In this document: one piece after another, positions 9,201-14,501 of the stretch | How positions within the stretch are numbered: the first letter of the stretch is position 1 | Layout: each line of letters begins with the position of its first letter | Origin: an uncultured Anaerolineales bacterium | GTDB lineage: Bacteria; Chloroflexota; Anaerolineae; Anaerolineales; Villigracilaceae | Length of the DNA: 15,030 bases | Reading direction: 5' to 3' | NCBI GenBank assembly: GCA_938008865.1 | Contig: CALLJA010000246.1 | Span: 1 to 15,030, forward strand | Translations under genes and position numbers: made by a program | The notes under the pieces: generated by a model | What the model saw: only the letters and a program-made list of their open reading frames with translations | Database searches by the model: none | What the model was told of the DNA's origin: nothing

Positions 9201-10197
9201 CGCCTATGAAAATACTCGCGGTGAACGGCGCCAGACTGTTGACCTGGTCGAGCACCACGTCTCTTTGGATTTCAAGCACAATGCCGGCATTCATGCCGGG
9301 CAGCCATTTTGCCTGCGCAATGACGGTGTGACCGTTGTTGGTGTCGAAGGTCAGCGATGCGGGCGGTGGGGATTCATCGGTCAGGCCCATCATGCTGTTA
9401 AAGGCTGTATTGAGCGAGGCCTTTTGCGTTTGCGAAGGGGTGACGCGTAACAGGTCGCCAGTGTACGGGTCGGCCCCGATCAGCACCCCGTCGGTGGTGA
9501 CGAAATAGGCCGAAGCCGATGGACTGAGTCGTACCAACGGATCCAGGATGCGCGACAGACTCTGCGGCTCCGTCACGCCGATCAGCGCCCCCAGCGCCGA
9601 CCCCGACTGGCTGTAGTACGGCTGGATGGTGAGCATCACCAATTGGTTTGGATAGAAGGGGGCCAGGTCGTATACCATGGTTGTGACCGGCTGACCGCTG
9701 CTTAGCTTCTCGTACGCCGTCGTATCGGCAAGGGACAGACTCTCCCATTCGGCGCGGGTGGACATCTGGATCGCACCATTCGGGCGCACCAGCAGCACCT
9801 GGTCGAAAGTGGGATTGGACTGGTCTACATTGATGGTGCGCACCTGGGTGAGCACCTGGACGCGCAGGGAGTTGAAGGTGGTGCTTTTGCGGTTGCTATG
9901 CAGCGCCTGCTGGAAGAGTGAGGCCAGGTCCTCGCGGCTGGTCATGCGTTCGAGGCGGATGCTCTTGGTCTTGAGCAGCAGGATGACATCATCCATCTGC
10001 CCGTTCAGCAGGGTCTGCATCTGTGTCACTGCTTGCTGTTCCAGCAGGCCGGTCGAGCGCCAGTAGGCGGCGCCCGCCATGACCAGCAACGGAAACATAG
10101 CCAGAAGCACCAGCACCTGGATAAGCGTGCGCCTCAGACTGCCTTTGAATTCACCTGTATTTGTCTCTGGCGAGGGACGGCCGGCGGAGGAGATCAT
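6295..10197 (-). CDS. Large Cache-HAMP multi-GAF receptor (1300 aa)
   Basis: The largest gene of the operon. A membrane helix at about 27-46 and another at about 324-344 bracket an extracytoplasmic Cache-type sensor (47-323; note VLLVRPNGAIQMSTRAEW and the second lobe YFVTTDGVLIGADPYTG). HAMP is at about 344-398 (SGDELGLLAHSFNQMADEL), then a coiled coil. Five GAF-like units follow. GAF1 (about 420-570) is typical. The unit at 585-735 is diverged. The third (745-900) is of the LGEGLTSILIHSGKPLLL type. GAF4 (915-1072) is closely similar to GAF1 and to the GAFs of the neighbouring genes. GAF5 is at 1080-1232 (IPLGSGVTGWAASHRRPLRV). Residues 1240-1285 are the GAF-start segment shared by all four complete receptors, and the protein ends there. 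No kinase, cyclase or phosphatase domain is visible. The ATG lies 3 bases after the stop of the receiver gene, with no strong Shine-Dalgarno motif, suggesting coupled re-initiation. Probably an integrator of one external and several cytoplasmic signals. Confidence 0.92.
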   Translation of the reverse strand: MISSAGRPSPETNTGEFKGSLRRTLIQVLVLLAMFPLLVMAGAAYWRSTGLLEQQAVTQMQTLLNGQMDDVILLLKTKSIRLERMTSREDLASLFQQALHSNRKSTTFNSLRVQVLTQVRTINVDQSNPTFDQVLLVRPNGAIQMSTRAEWESLSLADTTAYEKLSSGQPVTTMVYDLAPFYPNQLVMLTIQPYYSQSGSALGALIGVTEPQSLSRILDPLVRLSPSASAYFVTTDGVLIGADPYTGDLLRVTPSQTQKASLNTAFNSMMGLTDESPPPASLTFDTNNGHTVIAQAKWLPGMNAGIVLEIQRDVVLDQVNSLAPFTASIFIGAFILAIAAISGGINQLINPIISLTGITRRFAEGDLDQRAHVKSGDELGLLAHSFNQMADELSGLYRSLEQKVEERARQIRTAAEVAKGMTASSDLTELMNTTTRLIVERFGYYHAAIFLLDRAGKFAVVRAAYSPVAQEMLDRSHSLEVGSSSVVGWASANNQPRVASDTHEDPIHLKNSLLSSTRAEAAIPISSGDLVFGVLDVQSVEPNAFDAEAIIVLQTLANQIAAAIQNASLVESTQINFQELERMYRSSRQIAQAQSEAEALAIVNAAVKDAPYSTGIFRARNNQLELEVINDTRNPSVNTVPRELKLTPAETVRQLAGESIYDLTSKPTTNALTAIPISLGFQSVAYLPIMRGDSLDALLMIGSRTAKLNRTALQPYISLADLTSITLEKIDAASATEERLRELNALTSIGQIVSTTSDTGDLYTTLHKQVQNIIGEYSFIVALYEAQSNTIQIPYAYEDGRITHIDPFPLGEGLTSILIHSGKPLLLVEDTEKRAAAMGAKISGRPARSWMGAPMVLNGEPIGVLIVQDSENEGAFTEANLRFLSALSAQVSGVIYNVRLLEESRLRAIQLETAAEIAREVSRSFNVDELLAKAVNLIRERFTFYHASVFLLDLPGEHAVIREATGEAGAQLKRAGHKLGVGSKSIVGYVSGRGEMLIINDAAKDPTYYANPLLPDTKSEAAIPLKVGDRILGVLDVQSMQPYAFNEDNLRTLQILADQMAVAVANSELFSETQEHLSQHRLLHHITTSAASGTTLEEALSSAVNGLQVTLGGDRVSILLLDRERKELQIKASVGYSDEVNQLHIPLGSGVTGWAASHRRPLRVDDTREDPRYIQVSSNTRSELAVPLLYRNELLGVLNVESEQVAAYSESDEEMLGTLGGSLAAVIANARLLEQIRAQAERERQLYEVTSKIRRSTDIHTILETTGNELMKVVGARRARIIINPVASAPNGGNKDEAAS

Positions 10198-10200
10198 GGG

Positions 10201-10647
10201 TTATGTGAATTCCCAAACTTGTTCCCCACTCAAAATGCGGCGGATCTGATCCGGGAAACGGTCGGGGTCGAGAGGTTTGCCCAGGAAGCCATCAAAGCCC
10301 GAAGCGCGGGCCTTGTTCATCTGCTCCTGGCTGGCTTCGGCCGTGACGGCAATAATCGGGATGACCTTCAATCGTTCCGATGCGCGGATTTTCTTCAACG
10401 CCCCGTAGCCGTCCTCGTAGGGCAGGCGGATGTCCATCAGGATTAGGTCCAGGCGCGGCAAGGTGTCGGCATATTCCACCACTTCGTAGCCCGAGGTCTT
10501 CCACTCGCAATGAATCCCAAGATACCCCAGCATACGGGCGATCAGGACAAAATTGGATACGTTGTCCTCCACCACCAGGACGGTCGTGTCCTTGGGGATC
10601 GTCGGCTTGCGGACGGGTTGCGCTTCCATGGAGGCTGGATTAACCAT
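10201..10647 (-). CDS. Stand-alone CheY-like response regulator receiver protein
   Basis: Single receiver (REC) domain with a short N-terminal extension and no output domain. Taking the ATG at 10647, the 148-residue product has the acidic pair E27/D28 (VLVVEDN), phospho-acceptor D72 (LILMDIRLP), switch T102 (IAVTAE) and K124 (GKPLD), so it should be phosphorylatable. The start was chosen because a GAGGA motif at 10654-10658 sits 6 bases upstream. An ATG two codons earlier (10653) would leave no spacing from it, and one at 10629 has no such motif. This start overlaps the upstream receiver gene by 8 bases. The next gene starts 3 bases after its stop. It likely receives phosphate from a kinase not visible here, or acts as a DivK/CheY-type protein-interaction switch. 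Which kinase serves it cannot be told from the window. Confidence 0.9.
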   Translation of the reverse strand: MVNPASMEAQPVRKPTIPKDTTVLVVEDNVSNFVLIARMLGYLGIHCEWKTSGYEVVEYADTLPRLDLILMDIRLPYEDGYGALKKIRASERLKVIPIIAVTAEASQEQMNKARASGFDGFLGKPLDPDRFPDQIRRILSGEQVWEFT

Positions 10648-11026
10648 TGGCATTCCTCATGAATCGTTCGATCTGGTGGGGTAGGTTGTCGATGTCGATC
10701 GGTTTCTGGATGTAGCCGTCGCAGCCGGCCTCAAGGGATTTTTCGCGATCGCCGCGCATCACGTTGGCGGTTACGGCTACGATGGGCACGCGCGTGTGCG
10801 CAGGCATCGCGCGGATTTTGGCGGTCAGGGTATAGCCATCCATATCGGGCATGTTGATGTCCATCAGGATCAGGTCCGGGCTGCCTTGTTTTTCGAGCAG
10901 GTTCAGGGCAGATTCCGCGTTGGGCGCTTCCACTACCTGGTATCCCTCTGCCTCCAACACACGGCGGATTAGACTGCGGTTGTCGGGGTTATCTTCAACG
11001 TATAGGATGGTCTTCTTGTCGGACAT
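10640..11026 (-). CDS. Stand-alone CheY-like response regulator receiver protein (first gene of the sensor operon)
   Basis: A compact 128-residue receiver domain with no output module. E11/D12 (LYVEDN), phospho-acceptor D56 (LILMDINMPDMDG), T86 (VAVTAN) and K108 (IQKPID) are all present, as in active CheY/DivK-like receivers. The start MSDKKT at 11026 is preferred to the in-frame ATG at 11041 because GGAGA at 11033-11037 lies 6 bases upstream, while nothing suitable precedes the earlier ATG; the receiver fold also begins immediately afterwards. It is the first gene of the run of seven, about 75 bases downstream of the tRNA-Gly terminator, so its own promoter should lie in that gap. It differs clearly from the second receiver, so the two are not a recent tandem duplication and may take phosphate in sequence or from different partners (inference). 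Confidence 0.92.
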   Translation of the reverse strand: MSDKKTILYVEDNPDNRSLIRRVLEAEGYQVVEAPNAESALNLLEKQGSPDLILMDINMPDMDGYTLTAKIRAMPAHTRVPIVAVTANVMRGDREKSLEAGCDGYIQKPIDIDNLPHQIERFMRNANG

Positions 11027-11099
11027 TTCAGGTCTCCACATCCGATTCTACTTGCGCAAAAATTGCACTACATAACAGCAACCTTGCAAATCAACTAAC
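11027..11099 (-). promoter_or_regulatory. Leader/presumed promoter region of the receptor operon
   Basis: This 73-base AT-rich gap separates the tRNA terminator from the first receiver gene and is the only space for an operon promoter. On the minus strand a TATGTA-like -10 candidate is visible near 11066-11071, but no good -35 partner at 17 bases. An 8-base palindrome TTGCGCAA lies downstream of it, around 11054-11061, and further TTGC motifs occur nearby. The ribosome binding site GGAGA is at 11033-11037. Assignment as a promoter rests mainly on position. Read-through from the tRNA promoter past its terminator is the alternative. Confidence 0.3.
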
Positions 11100-11127
11100 A
11101 AAAAAGTCGAGGACAACTGTCCTCGAC
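11100..11127 (-). terminator. Rho-independent terminator of tRNA-Gly
   Basis: On the minus strand a perfect 9-base-pair stem (GTCGAGGAC at 11127-11119 with GTCCTCGAC at 11114-11106) encloses a 4-base loop and is followed directly by six T residues (11105-11100). It begins 4 bases after the tRNA 3' end and is oriented to end the tRNA transcript before the receiver-GAF operon. There is no T-run on the other side, so it works in one direction only. Confidence 0.92.
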
Positions 11128-11131
11128 TGAG

Positions 11132-11203
11132 AGCGGGTGATGGGACTCGAACCCACGATATCTTGCTTGGGAAGCAAGCGTTCTACCACTGAACTACACC
11201 CGC
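11132..11203 (-). tRNA. tRNA-Gly (anticodon CCC)
   Basis: A 72-base cloverleaf read by eye. The acceptor stem GCGGGTG/CACCCGC pairs fully. The D stem is GTTC/GAAC and the anticodon stem CTTGC/GCAAG, with loop TTCCCAA giving anticodon CCC (plus-strand GGG at 11169-11171). The T stem is GTGGG/CCCAT with one G-T pair and loop TTCGAGT. The discriminator base is U, as usual for bacterial tRNA-Gly. The 3' CCA is not encoded and must be added by a CCA-adding enzyme. It reads GGG codons and would complement tRNA-Gly genes with GCC and TCC anticodons elsewhere. It is a single-gene unit with its own promoter and terminator. Confidence 0.96.
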
Positions 11204-11217
11204 AAGTGCGAACGGGG

Positions 11218-11246
11218 ATTATAGCCAGCCGCTGGAGCAATGTCAA
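11218..11246 (-). promoter_or_regulatory. Perfect-consensus sigma-70-type promoter of tRNA-Gly
   Basis: Read on the minus strand, TTGACA (11246-11241) and TATAAT (11223-11218) are separated by exactly 17 bases; both hexamers match the housekeeping sigma consensus at every position. Transcription should start near 11211, giving a leader of only about 8 bases before the mature tRNA 5' end at 11203. This fits strong, growth-linked expression of a stable RNA. Promoter prediction from sequence only. Confidence 0.92.
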
Positions 11247-11280
11247 GGACGAGACGCGGCAAGCTCCTTCCTGGACCCGC

Positions 11281-12279
11281 TCACTGCTCCCGTTTCAGCA
11301 GTTTGTGTGCCAGCCCGATCAGGGTCTGGCCTGCCTGGCCCTGGGGCGCGGCAGATTCCAGGCTGCGCAAGGCTTTGTCGGTCCATTGACGGGACTGGGA
11401 TTGAGCGTATTCATATCCGCCCGCATCGACCAGCCATTGGGCCACCTGCGCCACTTCCTCAGGCTGGATCGGCCCCTGCTTCCAGCGCTCGGCGAACTGT
11501 CCGCCCTGGCTGAGGCCATGCAGCACGGGCAGGGAATTCTTGCCCTCCACCAGGTCGCTGGCCGCGGACTTGCCCGTCACGGCTTCGTCGCCCCAGATGC
11601 CGAGGATATCGTCCTGCACCTGGAAGGCCAGCCCGAGGTCAAAGCCAAAGGCGTGGTAGGCCTCCTGCCGCGGTTCGTCTGCTCCACCCAGCAGCGCGCC
11701 GATGTGACAGCAGGCCGCCAGCAGGGCGGCCGTCTTGCCGCCGACCATCGGCCAGTAATCGTCCACGCTCAGGTCGTGGCGCTCTTCATAGGACATGTCG
11801 AGGAACTGGCCACGGGTCAGGTCGAGGCAGGTGTCGTGCAGAATGGAGGAAGCGCGCACCACACGCTCAGCGGGGTGAGATTCGAGCAGGTCGATCAAGG
11901 CCTGGTTCGAGAGGACGAAGAGAGCGTCGCCCACGTTGATGGCCATCGGCGCGCCCCAACGCACCCACGCGGTGGGACGTCCGCGCCGCTTGGGGGAGTT
12001 ATCCTGGATGTCGTCGTGGACCAGGCTGAAGTTGTGGACCAACTCCACGGCGGCGGCCGCGGGCAGGGCGGTCCTCCAATCTGCGCCGCAGGCGGCGGCT
12101 GCCAACAACACCATCAGCGGGCGGATGCGTTTGCCCGTGGCTTCGGGGCCCGCGCCTTCACCCGTCCAGCCCATGTGATAGGTGAGCATCTCGTGGAAGG
12201 CGCGGGTGCGCGGCTGGTCGAGGCGCGCCACCTGTCGCTGGAGTTCGCTTTCGATGGAGGGGAGCAGGTCTGAGATCAT
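11281..12279 (-). CDS. Trans-polyprenyl diphosphate synthase (geranylgeranyl/farnesyl type)
   Basis: A 332-residue cytoplasmic enzyme condensing isopentenyl diphosphate with an allylic diphosphate, supplying C15-C20 chains for quinones, carotenoids or other isoprenoids. The IPP-binding basic motif is GKRIRP (K50, R51, R53). The first Asp-rich motif is DDIQD at 89-93, followed by R98/R99. K182-T183 lies in GGKT. The second Asp-rich region reads DDILG with a further D at 231, followed by conserved K237 and K247. F84, five residues before the first motif, and the absence of a two-residue insertion there favour a GGPP-type product (family rule, not proof). The DDILG variant with Gly at the fifth position is, from memory, common in actinobacterial and Chloroflexota members. 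A short AAAGG lies 5 bases before the ATG. It is separated from the upstream HAD gene by a repeat-containing gap, so transcription may be independent. Confidence 0.93.
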   Translation of the reverse strand: MISDLLPSIESELQRQVARLDQPRTRAFHEMLTYHMGWTGEGAGPEATGKRIRPLMVLLAAAACGADWRTALPAAAAVELVHNFSLVHDDIQDNSPKRRGRPTAWVRWGAPMAINVGDALFVLSNQALIDLLESHPAERVVRASSILHDTCLDLTRGQFLDMSYEERHDLSVDDYWPMVGGKTAALLAACCHIGALLGGADEPRQEAYHAFGFDLGLAFQVQDDILGIWGDEAVTGKSAASDLVEGKNSLPVLHGLSQGGQFAERWKQGPIQPEEVAQVAQWLVDAGGYEYAQSQSRQWTDKALRSLESAAPQGQAGQTLIGLAHKLLKREQ

Positions 12280-12293
12280 GGATACCTTTTTAT

Positions 12294-12388
12294 TACGTCA
12301 TTGCGAGCGCGTAACGCGAAGCAATCTGTCTGCGAAATTGGAAGTCGCTTCAGGTCTCGGCGCTGGCGCATCTCGACCCTCCGCTCAG
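12294..12388. repeat. Dispersed REP-like intergenic repeat with hairpin
   Basis: The gap between the prenyl synthase and the HAD gene contains a string resembling a dispersed repeat seen in many environmental bacterial genomes: CGTCATTGCGAG...GAAGCAATCTG at 12296-12328, followed by a second block ending CTCGACCCTCCGCTCAGCG near 12389. The first block is an interrupted inverted repeat: ATTGC at 12300-12304 pairs with GCAAT at 12321-12325, and inside it CGCGT (12308-12312) pairs with ACGCG (12314-12318) around one base. Translation in one frame gives the well-known spurious RHCER-type peptide, so short ORFs here should not be called genes. Only one copy is in the window; copy number elsewhere cannot be seen. 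Confidence 0.6.
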
Positions 12389-12394
12389 CGCGAA

Positions 12395-13000
12395 TTATAG
12401 AATTCCCAATTGCTGGAGTTCGCGCTCCAGTTGCTCGGGCGATTGATACTGGATGGCGACGATGTTCAACGCGCGCGCGGCAACCACGTTGGCGGGGTTA
12501 TCATCGATGAAGACGCATTCCTCGGGTTTGCGGCCGATCTTATCGAGCATGTGTTGGAAGATGGCAGGATCGGGCTTGACCAGCTTGACCTCGCCCGAGA
12601 GCAGGTAATCATCCAGCAGGTCGAAGAAGCGATGCTTCTCGCGCGTGATGGGGAAGGTCTCCATCGACCAGTTGCTCAAGCCGTAGACGGGCCAGCCCGC
12701 TGCCTTGACGCGCTTCAGGATCTCGATGACGGGCGTGATCGGCTCGCCGATGGACTCTTCCCAGTGCTCGTGGTAGGCGCGGATCAGGTCGGCGTGTTGC
12801 GGGAATTTGGCTGTGAGGTCGGCTACGCCTTCGGCAAATGGACGTCCCTTGTCTTGCAGCAGGTTCCACTCCATGAAGTCGATCTCTTCGAGGAAGCGCT
12901 CCATGCTTTCGGCGTCGTCGAAGTAGCGGCGGTACAGGTTGCGCGGGTCCCACTCGATCAGGACCCCGCCAAAGTCAAAGATGACAGCAGTGATGTTCAT
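12395..13000 (-). CDS. HAD superfamily (subfamily IA) hydrolase, probable sugar-phosphate phosphatase
   Basis: A 201-residue cytoplasmic haloacid-dehalogenase-fold protein with all four core motifs. Motif I is VIFDFGGVL with nucleophile D9. Motif II is GLSNWS (S109, N110). Motif III is K142 in VKPDP. Motif IV is FIDDNPAN (D166, D167). The cap is an alpha-helical insertion between residues about 16 and 90, as in C1-cap HAD proteins. The position two after the nucleophile, normally the acid/base Asp of phosphatases, is Gly (G11). The same DxG pattern occurs in the E. coli glucose-1-phosphatase YihX, so a small phosphorylated sugar is a reasonable guess, though a non-phosphatase activity is possible. 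GGAAAGG precedes the ATG closely. The metallophosphoesterase stop is upstream with only 27 bases between, so the two may be co-transcribed. Confidence 0.88.
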   Translation of the reverse strand: MNITAVIFDFGGVLIEWDPRNLYRRYFDDAESMERFLEEIDFMEWNLLQDKGRPFAEGVADLTAKFPQHADLIRAYHEHWEESIGEPITPVIEILKRVKAAGWPVYGLSNWSMETFPITREKHRFFDLLDDYLLSGEVKLVKPDPAIFQHMLDKIGRKPEECVFIDDNPANVVAARALNIVAIQYQSPEQLERELQQLGIL

Positions 13001-13027
13001 GGCCTTTCCAGAATGGATGCGAGGATG

Positions 13028-13912
13028 TCAGGCTGGTTCGAGGGTAAATATCGTGATCTCGGGCCTGCAATTGAATCGGGCGTTGACGGTAGTCACGCCA
13101 ATGCCGCGATTCGTGTAGAGCAGCATATCCCCGATATTATACAGGCCGCTCGGGTATTTTTGTCCCATTTCTGGCAGGATGGGCGGACCGATCAGCGGGA
13201 TGTTGATCTGACCGCCGTGGGTGTGACCCGAGATCTGCAGGTCGAAGCGGCCCGCAGCCGCGCTGGTATCCGCGAAATCGGGTTCGTGGGCGAGCAGGAC
13301 CGCGGCGCCGTCTGCTGGCAGGGACGCGAGCACCTGGTCGAGACGGTTCATCTTGTAGAGGATGTCGTCCACGGCGGCGATGTGAAATTTGGCATCGCCT
13401 CGTGTAAAAGTCTGGACCGAATTGCGCATGACCGTGACCCCCGCCTCGGTCAGCGCCTGCTCGACCCACTGCGCGTTGACGCGATGATCGTGATTGCCGA
13501 GGATGGCCAGGGTGGGACAATACGCGGCCAGCGTGGGGAAAGAGCTGCGGACGATATCGAGGCTGTCTGCGTAGGTGGCCCACTCGTTCGGCCTGCCGTA
13601 GGGACGGTATTCGACGTAATCTCCCGTCAGGGCGATGAAATCGGGCTTCTGCTCCAGGGTCAACTGGATGATGCGGTCCAGCCGCTCACGGTCGATCCAT
13701 TGCCCCAAGTGAAAGTCGCTGACCTGGGCCAGCCTGACGCCGCGAAAGGCGGGGTCGAGACGGGGCAGTTTCAGGGTGAGGTTCTTGATCTCGATCCAGT
13801 TCATCTCCACCTCGGTGCTGTAGCCATACCCAAAAATCCCGAGCAGGACGGTCGGGATGGAAATGGATTTGATCAATTGGAAGAAGTCTCTGCGGGAAAG
13901 TTTTTTATTCAT
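13028..13912 (-). CDS. Calcineurin-like metallophosphoesterase with Tat signal/anchor (YaeI-like)
   Basis: A 294-residue protein. The N-terminus has a twin-arginine motif (SRRDFF, residues 6-11) followed by a short hydrophobic stretch (about 17-30), suggesting Tat export or membrane anchoring. The two-metal active-site motifs follow in order: D66 and H68 in SDFHLG, D98 in GDYV, N140-H141-D142 in GNHD, H209 in AHEPD, and H230/H232 in GHTHGGQI. This pattern and length match the YaeI/YkuE group of phosphodiesterases, some of which act on lipid-linked or cell-wall substrates; the substrate here is unknown. No clear Shine-Dalgarno motif is seen before the ATG at 13912, but the RR motif right after it supports this start. 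The downstream HAD gene lies 27 bases away. Confidence 0.92.
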   Translation of the reverse strand: MNKKLSRRDFFQLIKSISIPTVLLGIFGYGYSTEVEMNWIEIKNLTLKLPRLDPAFRGVRLAQVSDFHLGQWIDRERLDRIIQLTLEQKPDFIALTGDYVEYRPYGRPNEWATYADSLDIVRSSFPTLAAYCPTLAILGNHDHRVNAQWVEQALTEAGVTVMRNSVQTFTRGDAKFHIAAVDDILYKMNRLDQVLASLPADGAAVLLAHEPDFADTSAAAGRFDLQISGHTHGGQINIPLIGPPILPEMGQKYPSGLYNIGDMLLYTNRGIGVTTVNARFNCRPEITIFTLEPA

Positions 13913-13919
13913 GCGATAA

Positions 13920-14021
13920 AGATTGGGCGGCTCGATGCTTCTTGGACAACTCGATCCGCAATTTGATTACTTGCCTAATGAAGTTGAAAGAGCGTATGAG
14001 TTTGTTGATGGTTTTTTATAA
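13920..14021 (+). pseudogene. Possible 3' remnant of a lost plus-strand gene
   Basis: The roughly 100-base gap between two minus-strand genes has an open plus-strand frame after a TAA at 13917-13919. It ends at TAA 14019-14021, overlapping tail-to-tail the stop codon of the membrane-protein gene. Its last 28 codons from ATG 13935 translate to a well-mixed, protein-like sequence (MLLGQLDPQFDYLPNEVERA, then YEFVDGFL). The composition is that of the AT-rich flank. No ribosome binding site or family was recognised. It may be the C-terminal end of a deleted gene, or chance. Confidence 0.2.
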
Positions 14022-14468
14022 CTCTGATGTATCTGAAATGTACCCCAGGATCGCTATTTGCTTGAAGAACTCTTTGAGATCATCTTCCTGGCATTCATTT
14101 TGAAACCCTAATTTTCTGTGGTCATTTTCAAGTTCGATGCTTAAATAATAGCCATACTTCAAGGCGCTTCGTATCATCCAAATTCCCAATGGGATAAGGC
14201 CCAGGAGCATAAATTCCATTGCGTACATTCTTAGGTATCCCATCCACGCGCTGTAAAGCCTCAAGATGGGATAGGCTGCGATAAGGAACAAAACAATCCC
14301 AAATACAACTTGCACCACAGGACGTTCTGCCTGATACCCAAACCCGAGCGAGACCTTCTTGATATCCGCCTTGCGGACTGTAATGACCTCGGTCCTGCCC
14401 TCTACCATGGAGATTTTATCGGGTGTAACAAGGATGCCATTGAAAAAGACGAACGACGGTTCCATCAT
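14016..14468 (-). CDS. Small two-helix membrane protein of unknown function
   Basis: A 150-residue hypothetical protein. The start was chosen at ATG 14468 because AAGGTGAGG at 14477-14485 lies 8 bases upstream. A TTG at 14474 would be too close to that motif, and a second ATG follows immediately at 14465. Residues 8-45 look like a small beta-rich cytoplasmic segment (FFNGILVTPDKISMVEG, then TVRKADIKKVSLGFG). Two hydrophobic helices are at about 51-70 and 83-101. A second short soluble part (YYLSIELENDHRKLGFQ) and an acidic helix end the protein. A beta segment, helix hairpin and beta segment recall PH-like/DUF6232-type membrane proteins, but this is a weak resemblance and no family is claimed. 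It is 33 bases downstream of the nucleotidyltransferase gene and probably co-transcribed. Codon use and base composition are more AT-rich than in the genes to its left, hinting at different ancestry. Confidence 0.7.
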   Translation of the reverse strand: MMEPSFVFFNGILVTPDKISMVEGRTEVITVRKADIKKVSLGFGYQAERPVVQVVFGIVLFLIAAYPILRLYSAWMGYLRMYAMEFMLLGLIPLGIWMIRSALKYGYYLSIELENDHRKLGFQNECQEDDLKEFFKQIAILGYISDTSEL

Positions 14469-14501
14469 GGCCAAAACCTCACCTTTTATTTTTTTCCGTC
14501 C

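Noticed and set aside
638..10197. Possibility that the GAF proteins are phytochromes or full histidine kinases
   Set aside because: No chromophore Cys context, no H-box and no N/G-box ATPase motifs could be found in any of the four complete proteins.
11132..11203. tRNA-Gly as an integration (attachment) site
   Set aside because: No integrase gene and no direct repeat of the tRNA 3' end were seen in the window.
11137..12273. Plus-strand frame of 378 codons starting inside the tRNA
   Set aside because: It begins in the tRNA gene and runs antisense to the prenyl synthase; a translation of structural RNA and shadow sequence.
12182..12510. Short plus-strand frames around the intergenic gap
   Set aside because: They are translations of the dispersed repeat (spurious RHCER-type peptide), not genes.
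12410..13966. Long plus-strand open frame (518 codons) opposite the HAD and metallophosphoesterase genes
   Set aside because: It spans two genes with complete catalytic motifs on the minus strand and shows no motif of its own; shadow frame.
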